In this document: in pieces, positions 7,090 through 14,541 of the stretch
Layout of the letters: each line of letters begins with the position of its first letter
Position numbering within the stretch: position 1 is the stretch's first letter
Source of the DNA: Deinococcus sp.
GTDB lineage: Bacteria; Deinococcota; Deinococci; Deinococcales; Deinococcaceae
Direction of reading: 5' to 3'
Assembly (NCBI GenBank): GCA_018260275.1
Contig: JAGLBK010000020.1
Coordinates: 1-20,486 of the forward strand
DNA length: 20,486 nt
The notes under the pieces: generated by a model
The model's input: the letters and a program-made list of their open reading frames with translations, nothing else
Told to the model about the DNA's origin: nothing
Databases searched by the model: none
Made by a program: the position numbers and the translations under genes

Positions 7090-8781
7090 TCAGTTGAGTG
7101 CGAACACCCACAGGACGCCGCCGCGTGGAGTGTCCTTGTTAAGGTCGGCAATCGAACCGCTGATGACGTCCAGAACACTGCCGAAGCCACTGTAGATCGC
7201 CACGTACTGCTTACCATTGACGCTGTAAGTCACAGGCACGCCGACAATACCGCTGTTAGTCTTGAACGACCAGAGCTGCTTGCCGGTCTTGGCGTCGTAG
7301 GCCAGGAAATCGCGGTCGGAGGTAGACCCGGCGAAGACCAGCCCACCCGCCGTCGTCAGCACGCCGGAGAACAGCGGGGCCTTGAAGGTCTGCTGCCAGA
7401 CCTGCTTGCCGCTCACTGGATCGACAGCCTGGAGCTTACCGACATAGTTCAGTCCTGGAACGTAGGCGTATTCCACTTCGGCACCCATGTAGGCTTCGCC
7501 CGCCGCATAGTTGACCTGCGAACCCTTGATGTTCATGCACCACTCGTTGCTGGGAATATAGATCAGCTTGGTCGTGGGGTTATACGCCGTGGGGTTCCAG
7601 TTCTTACCGCCCAGGGCGCTGGGGCAGGAGTTGACCTGCTTACCGATATCAGGCCGGTGCTGAGGGTCCCAGATGGAGCGGCCGTTGGCGTCGAATCCCT
7701 TGAACACGTTAGTGGTCACGAACTTATGGGCATTCGTGAACTTGACGCCGCCGCCACTGCGGTTCAGGAGGTACAGCCAGCCGTCACGGTGCGCGGTCAC
7801 GATGGATTTGACGGGTTTACCCCCCTGAACGGTATCGATCAGAACCGGCTCGGCCACGCCGTCGTAGTCCCAGGCGTCGTTATGCGAGTACTGGTAGCCC
7901 TGCTTGATCTTGCCGGTGTCGACATCGAAGGCCAGCAGGCTGCTGCTCCACTTGAGGTCGTCGGTCGGCTTCCGGCGTGGGTCCATCCATGGCCCGGGGT
8001 TGCCCGTGCCCCAGTAAACCGTCTTGGTGGCCGGGTCGTAGCTGCCAGTCAGCCAGGTCGGGGCACCGCCGTGCAGTTCGCCGCCTTCGGGGTAACTTCC
8101 GGCAACCGTGGTGTAGGTCTTCCACTGCGACTTGCCGGTCTTGGGGTCCATCGCTTCGAGGAAACCGCGAATACCATATTCGCCGCCGTGGACACCGGTA
8201 ATCAGGTGGCCGTTGGCAATCATAGGCGCACTGGTGATCGTGTAGCGCTTCTTGTAATCCTCGATGGTCCGGTCCCAGACGATCTTGCCCGTCTTGGCAT
8301 CGAACGCCAGGATGTGGGCGTCCAGCGTTCCCATGTAGACCATGTTCCCGTAAACGGCCACACCCCGGTTGACCACGTCACAGCAGGTGACGATGTCATC
8401 AGGCATTTCACGCTGGTACTTCCAGAGGAGCTTGCCGTTTGTGGCGTCGAGCGCGAACAGCTTGTTCATCGGCGTCGTGATGAACATGATGCCGTTGTTC
8501 ACGATGGGCGCGGCCTCATGTCCCTCATTCTGTCCCGTCGAGAAGGCCCAGACCGAACGCAGATTGGCCACGTTCTTGGTATTGACTTTATCGAGCGGAG
8601 AGTAGCCCCAGCTGGCGTAATTCCCCCGGTACATCAGCCAGTTGCTGGCCTCGGGCTTGAGCAGACGGGCATCCGTAACCGGAGCATAGTTGGAGATCTG
8701 GGCGCCGGCCATTCCCAGTCCCAGGACCAGGGTGATCGCACTAGCGGCGAAGCGGCGGGCAACAGCTGTTTTACGGTTCAT
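7090..8781 (-). CDS. PQQ-dependent alcohol/methanol dehydrogenase, lanthanide (XoxF/ExaF/PedH) type
   Basis: A 563-residue periplasmic quinoprotein that oxidises primary alcohols, and possibly aldehydes, using PQQ. It has a signal peptide (MNRKTAVARRFAASAITLVL, cleavage near AGA-Q) and eight-bladed propeller repeats (LDATNGKLLWKY, FDAKTGKIVWDR, YDAKTGKQLWSF). The vicinal disulfide Cys133-Cys134 (TCCDVVNRG) is present. The metal and active-site residues are Glu201 (GGEYGIRG), Asn261 (GTGNPGPW), the catalytic Asp305 and the extra Asp307 in WDYDG. The extra Asp is the family marker for lanthanide use; Ca-type MxaF has Ala there. Arg332 lies near PQQ. There is no fused haem c domain (no CxxCH), so it needs a separate electron acceptor. 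The ATG at 8781 has GGAGG 5 bases upstream. It is second in the operon, after the Rieske gene. Confidence 0.93.
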   Translation of the reverse strand: MNRKTAVARRFAASAITLVLGLGMAGAQISNYAPVTDARLLKPEASNWLMYRGNYASWGYSPLDKVNTKNVANLRSVWAFSTGQNEGHEAAPIVNNGIMFITTPMNKLFALDATNGKLLWKYQREMPDDIVTCCDVVNRGVAVYGNMVYMGTLDAHILAFDAKTGKIVWDRTIEDYKKRYTITSAPMIANGHLITGVHGGEYGIRGFLEAMDPKTGKSQWKTYTTVAGSYPEGGELHGGAPTWLTGSYDPATKTVYWGTGNPGPWMDPRRKPTDDLKWSSSLLAFDVDTGKIKQGYQYSHNDAWDYDGVAEPVLIDTVQGGKPVKSIVTAHRDGWLYLLNRSGGGVKFTNAHKFVTTNVFKGFDANGRSIWDPQHRPDIGKQVNSCPSALGGKNWNPTAYNPTTKLIYIPSNEWCMNIKGSQVNYAAGEAYMGAEVEYAYVPGLNYVGKLQAVDPVSGKQVWQQTFKAPLFSGVLTTAGGLVFAGSTSDRDFLAYDAKTGKQLWSFKTNSGIVGVPVTYSVNGKQYVAIYSGFGSVLDVISGSIADLNKDTPRGGVLWVFALN

Positions 8782-8832
8782 ATGACCTCCAAAGATGAAA
8801 TGGAACACTGTGATCTACCGGACCAGTCGGTT

Positions 8833-8849
8833 ACATCGTCCTGCGATGT
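8833..8849. other. Small hairpin between Rieske and dehydrogenase genes
   Basis: ACATCG (8833-8838) and CGATGT (8844-8849) form a 6-bp stem with a TCCTG loop in the 85-base gap between the two genes. There is no T-run after it on the minus strand, so it is more likely an mRNA stability element than a terminator. Confidence 0.3.
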
Positions 8850-8866
8850 TTGGTGGCTGCGCTGAG

Positions 8867-9445
8867 TTACTTTTTAGGACCGATATTACCGGTAAAGGGG
8901 GCACCAGCAGTCAACTGACCTGTGGCGTCGAGCTTGAGCGGAAGCGCGGCCAGTCGTTTGGGTGCAGGCCCGCCCAGCACGGTCGCATTGTCTGCCGGAT
9001 CGTAAATGCTGCCGTGGCAGGTGCAGATGATGTTGCCCTTGCCCGCTCCGACATCCCCGAGCTGCTTGGCCGGGCATCCCTGGTGCGTGCATACCGAAGA
9101 ATAGGCGACCACGTCCCCGACCGCGTTTGGCTTACTCGAAGCCTTGATCTTACCGCTCGGCAGTTTTACGATGACCACCGCGCTCTTGGTGGCGTCGCGG
9201 GGCTTCTTGGTGGCCGGGTCGGCAACGATAGCCCACACAGCAGTTCCGGCCTTGAGATCGGCAGCTTTAACAGGTTTGCCCTTGTTAGGCCCGTCCTGGT
9301 ACAGCAGCACGTCGCCTGCTTTAGCTGGAGCGGACGTGGCTGTTCCCGGCTTGGGAGTCGCCCCCAGCGCCGTGGCACCGACGGCCAGCCCGGTCGCTGC
9401 GGAGATTTTAAGGAACGTTCTGCGGTTGGTTTGAGTATCGGACAT
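8867..9445 (-). CDS. Tat-exported Rieske [2Fe-2S] protein
   Basis: A 192-residue iron-sulfur protein, first gene of the PQQ-dehydrogenase operon. Residues 7-29 are a twin-arginine signal (NRRTFLKISAATG), which exports the folded cluster protein and may stay as a membrane anchor. The cluster boxes are C119-T-H121-Q-G-C124 and C141-T-C143-H144-G-S. Both disulfide cysteines (124, 143) are present, as in high-potential bc1-type Rieske proteins. The rest is a small beta domain with lysine-rich, low-complexity linkers. GGGAGG lies 6 bases before the ATG. No cytochrome b or c gene accompanies it. Its place directly ahead of the dehydrogenase suggests it takes electrons from PQQ or links to the respiratory chain; that role is inference. 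Confidence 0.93.
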   Translation of the reverse strand: MSDTQTNRRTFLKISAATGLAVGATALGATPKPGTATSAPAKAGDVLLYQDGPNKGKPVKAADLKAGTAVWAIVADPATKKPRDATKSAVVIVKLPSGKIKASSKPNAVGDVVAYSSVCTHQGCPAKQLGDVGAGKGNIICTCHGSIYDPADNATVLGGPAPKRLAALPLKLDATGQLTAGAPFTGNIGPKK

Positions 9446-9494
9446 AGATGACCTCCCAGGTCAGAAAGTGGACCCGCCGAGTCTTCATCATCAA

Positions 9495-9512
9495 CCGGAC
9501 GTAAATATCCGG
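9495..9512. promoter_or_regulatory. Inverted repeat CCGGA-N8-TCCGG, candidate operator
   Basis: CCGGA (9495-9499) and TCCGG (9508-9512) flank the AT-rich spacer CGTAAATA. The site lies 50 bases upstream of the Rieske start and could bind a dimeric regulator controlling the PQQ operon. No binding family is recognised. Confidence 0.35.
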
Positions 9513-9553
9513 CTCAGGAACTGCTAGAGCGTAATGAGAAGAAGGAGACAGGT

Positions 9554-9616
9554 ATGAGGAAAGCAGCGGGATTATGTGCCGAATGTACTCCCAAGCACAC
9601 AAAAGAACAAGACTGA
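9554..9616 (+). CDS. Possible 20-residue leader peptide or small protein with a CxxC motif
   Basis: ATG at 9554 is preceded by AAGGAG with 7-8 bases spacing (GAAGGAGACAGGT-ATG), a site as good as those of the real genes around it. The frame runs 20 codons to TGA and encodes a basic, then polar, peptide containing CAEC (residues 8-11) and KHTKEQ. It lies upstream of, and in the same direction as, the NMT1-type ABC operon, and antisense to the presumed leader of the Rieske gene. It lacks the Glu-x3-Tyr pair of PqqA. It could be a regulatory leader peptide, a small metal-binding protein, or chance. Confidence 0.25.
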   Translation: MRKAAGLCAECTPKHTKEQD

Positions 9617-9708
9617 ACAGGCTATAGATAAAGGCTAAAGATTCCTTGGGCACCTGATTAGCCCCAGACAGCGTCGAGATCGGCCAGAGTAGGCTGCCGG
9701 ATTACGGT

Positions 9709-9714
9709 TATACT
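9709..9714 (+). promoter_or_regulatory. Candidate -10 box (TATACT) for the NMT1-type ABC operon
   Basis: TATACT is close to the sigma-70 consensus and lies 90 bases before the ATG at 9804. No -35 element is recognisable at the usual spacing, so an activator may be needed or the match may be chance. Confidence 0.3.
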
Positions 9715-9803
9715 CGTCTAGTTCAGTTCAGAACCATCAGATTCTTCTTGTTCAAGCTCAGCCAGTCCGGCCCTGATTTTTAAGAGCCTTCGAGGGGTAC
9801 GTT

Positions 9804-10796
9804 ATGTTCCGATCCTTACTGCTGTCTCCCCTGTTAGGCGCCCTGCTGCTAGGTGGTACTGGCCAGGCGGGTACCGTGCAGCAGGCCACCTCCCCTACCC
9901 TGAGCGTGGGCCTACAGGCGGGCGGTACGCTCTCCTGGGTCCTGTTCGCCATCCAGCGCTACGGCACCGATACCCAACTGGGACTCAAAATCAATTCGAC
10001 CACCTACGCCAGCAAGGACGCTACGCGCGTCGCTCTGCGTTCAGGGGCCGCACAACTGGTCGTCGACGATTTTATCGAGGTTAATCTGCTGCGTCAAAAG
10101 GGCTTTGGCGTCAGGGCGATCTATCCGTTCAGCCTGCTGACAGGTGGCGTGGTCGTTCCGGCCAGCAGCCCGGTTCACAGTGTCAGCGACCTGCGTGGGC
10201 AGACTCTGGGCGCCACCAGCCTGACCGATAAGACCCTGCTGCTGCTGCGGGCCTATACCCGGGCTAAAGCTGGCTTTGACGTGCAGAACGACGCCAAAGT
10301 GGTCGCCGTCTCCAGTCCGTTGATGGAGCAATTTATGCAAAAAGGCGAAATCCAGGCCAGTATTCCGCTGTGGCATCACGGTGCCCGCATGATCGGCAGT
10401 GGTAAGTACCGCGAGTTGATTTCCAGCCGCGAACTGTTACGCGGTTTGAACTTGCCGCAGAATGTCCCGCAGCTGTATCTGATCGCCCGCAACGATGCCG
10501 ACCCGGCAGCCCTGAAACTCTTTGTCAAGGCGGTCAAACTGGCCGAGGACCGCATGAAGACCGACCCCGCCTTCTGGCCTGCCATGCTCGATGCGAATCT
10601 GTATGCTCTGCCTGATCGCAGCCAGCTTCCAGCTGTGCGGGCACAGTGGGTGGCCGGTTTACCCAAAGGCTGGTCGGCCCGTGACCTGAACGCCACCCTG
10701 CTGCTGACCCGCAAAATGATAGGTGTGGCCGGTCCCGAGGTCGTGGGTATTGACCGCCTGGACACCCGCGCTTTCGATACGCAACTGATCCCGTGA
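9804..10796 (+). CDS. NMT1/THI5-SsuA/TauA-type ABC substrate-binding protein
   Basis: A 330-residue periplasmic binding protein, first gene of a rightward SBP-permease-ATPase operon. The signal peptide is MFRSLLLSPLLGALLLGGTG with cleavage likely after GQA. The mature protein shows the NMT1/SsuA pattern: LSVGLQAGGTLSWVLFAIQRYG, then SKDATRVALRSGAAQLVVDDFIEV (read in pieces), a VVPASSPVHSVSDLRGQTLGA hinge, SPLMEQFMQKGEIQASIPLW and ALKLFVKAVKLAEDRM. GAGGGG lies before the ATG. Family members bind sulfonates, nitrate, thiamine precursors or aromatic compounds; which one cannot be told here. Its position divergent to the PQQ operon suggests a substrate or cofactor for that operon, but this is inference. 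Confidence 0.87.
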   Translation: MFRSLLLSPLLGALLLGGTGQAGTVQQATSPTLSVGLQAGGTLSWVLFAIQRYGTDTQLGLKINSTTYASKDATRVALRSGAAQLVVDDFIEVNLLRQKGFGVRAIYPFSLLTGGVVVPASSPVHSVSDLRGQTLGATSLTDKTLLLLRAYTRAKAGFDVQNDAKVVAVSSPLMEQFMQKGEIQASIPLWHHGARMIGSGKYRELISSRELLRGLNLPQNVPQLYLIARNDADPAALKLFVKAVKLAEDRMKTDPAFWPAMLDANLYALPDRSQLPAVRAQWVAGLPKGWSARDLNATLLLTRKMIGVAGPEVVGIDRLDTRAFDTQLIP

Positions 10797-10841
10797 TCCA
10801 GAAGGCCTCCTGCTCCCCGGAACGCTGGCAAGGCCACACCT

Positions 10842-11621
10842 TTGCCTAGGCGGCCCACTGGCAAAATGCTGCGCTGGGGCTGGCCCTTGCTGGGACTGTT
10901 GAGCGTCGTGGTCGCCTGGTCACTTCTTACGCGTCTGCTGGGGCCATCCACTTTTCCGGGCCCCGTGGACACCCTGCATTTTCTGAATGAGCAGGTTCGC
11001 AAGGCCGCCTTCTGGGGTCACATCGGCATCACACTCTGGAGGGTACTGGTTTGCTTTGCCCTGGCGTTGGCACTGGGCCTGCCGCTGGGCTGGTTGCTGG
11101 GCCTCTCACCTGTCTTCTCAGCTTTTGCCGGTCCGTGGCTGGCTATCGGACTCACGCTGCCGCGTATCCTGATTCTGCTCTCGGCCTTTCTGATCGTCGG
11201 ACTGAACGAAAAAGCTCTGGTCACGGCCATTACCCTGATCCTGTTGCCCACGGTCGCCGTTCAGGTGCGCGAGGCCGTACGCAGCCTGGATCCCCGCCTG
11301 AGCGATATGGCGCGTGCGTTCCGCCTCAGCCGGACCAAAACGTGGCGCTGGGTTATTTTGCCGCAGCTGTGGCCTACGCTGCTGGGATTGGCACGGGTGA
11401 CCCTGAGTCTGTCCTGGAAGATGGTCGTCTTCGGGGAAGTGTTCGGGCGAACCAGCGGGGTGGGCTACATGATCTCGTTTTATTTTCAGCAGTTTGAGAT
11501 GCGCGGCATCCTGGCTTACGGTGTGGTCATGACCCTGATCCTCTCGGCTCTTGACGGTGGCCTGGCGTGGCTCAGTCGGCGCGGCAGTACCTGGCAGCAG
11601 CCTCCGGGTGGGGAACCATGA
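10842..11621 (+). CDS. ABC transporter permease, SsuC/TauC type
   Basis: A 259-residue inner-membrane permease with about six helices. The conserved coupling region is present around residues 147-177 (DPRLSDMARAFRLSRTKTW, then LPQLWPTLLGL), followed by the E-x3-G segment VVFGEVFGRTSGVGYMI. The frame is continuous with the upstream binding-protein frame after its TGA, and the first usable start is TTG at 10842 with AAGG 8 bases upstream. ATG at 10866 is the alternative and would remove eight residues. The stop overlaps the ATPase start as ATGA. It is the intact counterpart of the shortened permease at 6401-6958. Confidence 0.9.
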   Translation: MPRRPTGKMLRWGWPLLGLLSVVVAWSLLTRLLGPSTFPGPVDTLHFLNEQVRKAAFWGHIGITLWRVLVCFALALALGLPLGWLLGLSPVFSAFAGPWLAIGLTLPRILILLSAFLIVGLNEKALVTAITLILLPTVAVQVREAVRSLDPRLSDMARAFRLSRTKTWRWVILPQLWPTLLGLARVTLSLSWKMVVFGEVFGRTSGVGYMISFYFQQFEMRGILAYGVVMTLILSALDGGLAWLSRRGSTWQQPPGGEP

Positions 11622-12331
11622 CCGCGCTGCAATTTCAGGGGGTCGGCGTGACCTTTGCCTCAGCGGATGGGGCCAGAGAGGTGCTGCGCGGCATTGACCT
11701 TCAGGTAGCGCCTGGAGAACGGGTAGCACTACTGGGACGCAGTGGTAGCGGCAAAAGTACTCTGCTCAATCTGGCCGCCGGACTGCTCCGGCCCACCCAG
11801 GGACAGGTCATCTATGACACCCCACCACGAGTGGGCTACGTCTTTCAGGACGCGCGTTTGCTCCCCTGGCTGCGTCTTGACCAGAATCTGGCCCTGGTGA
11901 GTCCACCCGAATATCACCCTGACATTCCGTCCGCGCTGACACGGGTCGGCCTTGCCGGGCGTGGGAGTGACTATCCAGGGCAGCTCTCGTTGGGAATGGC
12001 GCAACGGGCCTCTCTGGCCCGCGCCCTACTGATTCAGCCCAATCTCCTCTTGCTGGACGAGCCTTTCGGGGCGCTCGACGAACTCACAGCTGGTGAGTTA
12101 CGAAACCAACTCTCCAGGCTCCTCAGGCAACAGCCTGTGACCACCCTGCTGGTGACGCACCACCCCGGCGAGGCCGTCTTGCTGTCTGACCGTGTAGTGG
12201 TTCTGGGAGGCCAGCCCACACAGCTTCTCGGTGAGCTAAAGATTGATCTGCCGCCGTCCCGTGATCCCGATGATGAAGGGCTGCTGCGTCTTGTTCGCGA
12301 ACTACGGGGCCTCATTCACACCGCCGACTGA
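11618..12331 (+). CDS. ABC transporter ATP-binding protein, SsuB/TauB type
   Basis: A 237-residue ATPase completing the importer. Walker A is GRSGSGKST (40-48), the Q-loop is VFQDARLLPWL (75-85), Walker B is LLLLDEPFGALDE (143-155) and the switch histidine lies in LLVTHHPGEA. The FQDxRLLPW sequence is typical of the nitrate/sulfonate/taurine group. The signature reads LSLGMAQR (123-130), with Leu where the canonical LSGGM has Gly; activity is probably kept but this is worth noting. The start is the ATG at 11618, coupled to the permease stop. The longer in-frame start at 11567 would add residues that overlap the permease. Confidence 0.93.
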   Translation: MTALQFQGVGVTFASADGAREVLRGIDLQVAPGERVALLGRSGSGKSTLLNLAAGLLRPTQGQVIYDTPPRVGYVFQDARLLPWLRLDQNLALVSPPEYHPDIPSALTRVGLAGRGSDYPGQLSLGMAQRASLARALLIQPNLLLLDEPFGALDELTAGELRNQLSRLLRQQPVTTLLVTHHPGEAVLLSDRVVVLGGQPTQLLGELKIDLPPSRDPDDEGLLRLVRELRGLIHTAD

Positions 12332-12470
12332 TGACCAACGGTTCGTGCGCAATTTTTAGATGGCGCGCACGATGGTAAGCCGTTTTCGTAACGTACACAA
12401 ACGAGCTAAAGCGCCGCCCAGACAAAAATTACCGTAAAGCAATGGTATTGCTGCGGTCAAGACGAGCGCA

Positions 12471-12495
12471 CCTGCTGAATCTTCTCTTCAGCAGG
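12471..12495. terminator. Hairpin between convergent ABC ATPase and amine oxidase genes
   Basis: CCTGCTGAA (12471-12479) and TTCAGCAGG (12487-12495) form a perfect 9-bp stem with a 7-base loop in the 209-base convergent gap. The plus-strand exit is CGTTTGAG, so the T-tract is weak; it could serve both directions as a terminator or RNA-end protector. Confidence 0.5.
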
Positions 12496-12540
12496 CGTTT
12501 GAGATTACTCGTAATGGCGAGAAGTTATTTGTGGTGATCT

Positions 12541-14511
12541 CTAATTTTTCTTGTCTCCCCCACAGCAGTGTGTTCCCGTACCATCCTGTACGCTGTGCTG
12601 GTCGGTATTTTTCGGCAGATCCATTGCGGCGTTGGCCCGGAAAAATCCGTTGGGCTTCAGCAGAAATCCGGCATACTCGACAGGCATAATCGGAAAGTCT
12701 TCGGGCTTGCAGACGTGGGTGTGTCCGAAGGTATGCCAGACCACCAGATCGGTGTTCTCGATTGGGCGGTTGCTGGCGGTGTATTTGGGCAGGCCGTCAC
12801 CACCGGGGTGCTGGTTGGGATAGTCGCCCGAAGCAAACTTCTCAGCGGGGGTGTAGGGCGTGACCCAGACATGCCGGGTGGCAAAGCCCCCACGCGCCTG
12901 CACGGTGGCTTCCGGGTGCGCCAGCATCAGCGGGGAGGGGTTGACCACCAGTTTGTAGCCGGTCGGATTGCCCACGCTGTTTTTGACATTGGGATTGATG
13001 ATTTTCCAGTAAGTCCCTACGCGGCCTTCGGCGATACCCGTGGTGTCCAGTTCGGTTTTCAGGGTGCGGCTACGCGTTTCGAACACGTTGCCGTAAGGAT
13101 TTTTGGGACCCATAGGCGTCGGATGAAATTCGGTTTCGGTCACGCTATTCTGTTCGCCGTCTACCATCATATGCAGGCGGGCATTGAAAAAATGCTGATG
13201 GGTCGGGCCAGCCAGTCCCTCATCGACCATGCCCCCCCAGGGATATGGCTCACCGGGCGTGACCGCCGCCGTCTGAATAATGCCTGTCAGTTTTGCTTCG
13301 AGTTGAATGGTGCCGTCCTGGTACAGATACCAGTAAAACCCGTAGTCGTAATTGCCCACCGTGGCAAAAAAGCTGATGACCAGTCGGCGGGAGCGGCGCA
13401 GTTCATGAATCCCACTGCGAAATTCATTGTGCTTCCAGAGGGTGCCGTAGTCTTCTTCATGCATACACACGGCATTTTTCATGTCGTAAGCCTGCCCGAA
13501 ATCGTCGGCGGCGGGAATATCGAAATAGTGGATCAGCCCCAGACAATCGCAGCCCAGCTCCAGCTGGTTGGCGCACTTACCCAGACCGTACTCACCCCCG
13601 TCGAAGGCGCTTTTCCAGTAGTGATTGGCAGTAGGATCGGCGTAGGGCACCACCATTTCGGTAACGCTGGCCCGGTAGATGATAGGGCGCTCCTGTCCAT
13701 CGTCGTCATAGGACAGCTGATGCAGAACCAGTCCCTCACGCGGCGTGAAGCCGACCCGAAAGGACCATTTTTGCCACTTCACCTCCCAGCCGTTGACCTC
13801 AAAGCTGGGGCCATCCGGCTGCACGATATTCAATTCCTTCAGGTCGCTCCGGGGCGTGCCCAGCGCCTCGCCATGGTAGTTGCGCTTCTTTTTGGGAATG
13901 GGCACCACCCGCTCATCAACGAGGTGGGCGACCTTGCCAGCAATCAAGTCTACATGGGCCACGACGCCCTCAATGGGCCGGGCATAGCCGTTGTCGGTCA
14001 GCTCCTCGCGGTAGTAGCAGACCGCGTGGACAATCCGCTTGCCGCGTTCATGTTCAAGGTCGAAGTACCCCGCACTAAAGGGGTCAACCTGCACCAGTTC
14101 CATCTCGGCATCGTTCAGACCGCGCTTTTGCATGGCCGCCCGCCAGCCGGGGTCGGCCTTGACAATGCGCTCGGCCTCGGCAAATTCTTCCATCAGGATA
14201 CAGGCCTGACCGAATTCAGACTCGGCCTCGTTCATCCTGGTCAGACTCACCCGGCCGCCTGCCAGATCAGCAATGGCTTCGTAAGTGTCACCACTACGCT
14301 TGTCGAGGATCACCCCAAACGCCTGACGATTAAAGGGCTGCCCTGGCTGATAACTCAGTACGTCTTTCTTATCGGGTTCATGCAGGAGCAGTTGCGCTAT
14401 TCGCAGGTGTTCGCCCAGGCCGCTTTCCTGCCTGATCAGGTCGCAGGCCCGCTGCACCTCAGCGCTACTGAGGGGATCGAGGGGATGGGACGGCATAGTA
14501 GAGGTGGTCAT
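12541..14511 (-). CDS. tynA: Copper-containing primary amine oxidase (tyramine/phenylethylamine/histamine type), cytoplasmic
   Basis: A 656-residue TPQ enzyme converting primary amines to aldehyde, NH3 and H2O2. The topaquinone precursor is Tyr388 in GNYDYGF, the catalytic base Asp304 in FDGGEYG, and the copper ligands His438 and His440 (HQH) with His599 (THVCKPEDFPIMP). Segments such as LELGCDCLG and CMHEEDYG, and the overall length, match the Arthrobacter phenylethylamine/histamine oxidase group (about 640 residues) rather than the longer periplasmic E. coli TynA. No signal peptide is seen, so it should act in the cytoplasm and release peroxide there. AAGGAG lies 8 bases before the ATG. It is third in the operon after ALDH and the APC permease. 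The exact amine is not determined. Confidence 0.95.
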   Translation of the reverse strand: MTTSTMPSHPLDPLSSAEVQRACDLIRQESGLGEHLRIAQLLLHEPDKKDVLSYQPGQPFNRQAFGVILDKRSGDTYEAIADLAGGRVSLTRMNEAESEFGQACILMEEFAEAERIVKADPGWRAAMQKRGLNDAEMELVQVDPFSAGYFDLEHERGKRIVHAVCYYREELTDNGYARPIEGVVAHVDLIAGKVAHLVDERVVPIPKKKRNYHGEALGTPRSDLKELNIVQPDGPSFEVNGWEVKWQKWSFRVGFTPREGLVLHQLSYDDDGQERPIIYRASVTEMVVPYADPTANHYWKSAFDGGEYGLGKCANQLELGCDCLGLIHYFDIPAADDFGQAYDMKNAVCMHEEDYGTLWKHNEFRSGIHELRRSRRLVISFFATVGNYDYGFYWYLYQDGTIQLEAKLTGIIQTAAVTPGEPYPWGGMVDEGLAGPTHQHFFNARLHMMVDGEQNSVTETEFHPTPMGPKNPYGNVFETRSRTLKTELDTTGIAEGRVGTYWKIINPNVKNSVGNPTGYKLVVNPSPLMLAHPEATVQARGGFATRHVWVTPYTPAEKFASGDYPNQHPGGDGLPKYTASNRPIENTDLVVWHTFGHTHVCKPEDFPIMPVEYAGFLLKPNGFFRANAAMDLPKNTDQHSVQDGTGTHCCGGDKKN

Positions 14512-14541
14512 CTCAGGACTCCTTGGTGGTCACAAGCGGGC

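Larger units (their letters stand above)
9446..9803. other. Divergent regulatory region between the PQQ operon and the NMT1-type ABC operon
   Basis: A 358-base gap that must hold the leftward promoter for Rieske/dehydrogenase and the rightward promoter for the ABC operon. I see a 5-8-5 inverted repeat (9495-9512), a 20-codon ORF with a good ribosome site (9554-9616), a TATACT box (9709-9714) and GGCTA/TAGCC repeats around 9621-9663. No Deinococcus radiation/desiccation motif is recognisable. Confidence 0.6.

Noticed and set aside
7063..8865. 600-codon open frame on the plus strand
   Set aside because: Antisense to the PQQ dehydrogenase; low-complexity, Val/Gly-rich translation typical of a shadow frame.
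9408..9653. Minus-strand 81-codon frame overlapping the Rieske start
   Set aside because: Overlaps the well-supported Rieske start, has no ribosome site and no recognisable domain.
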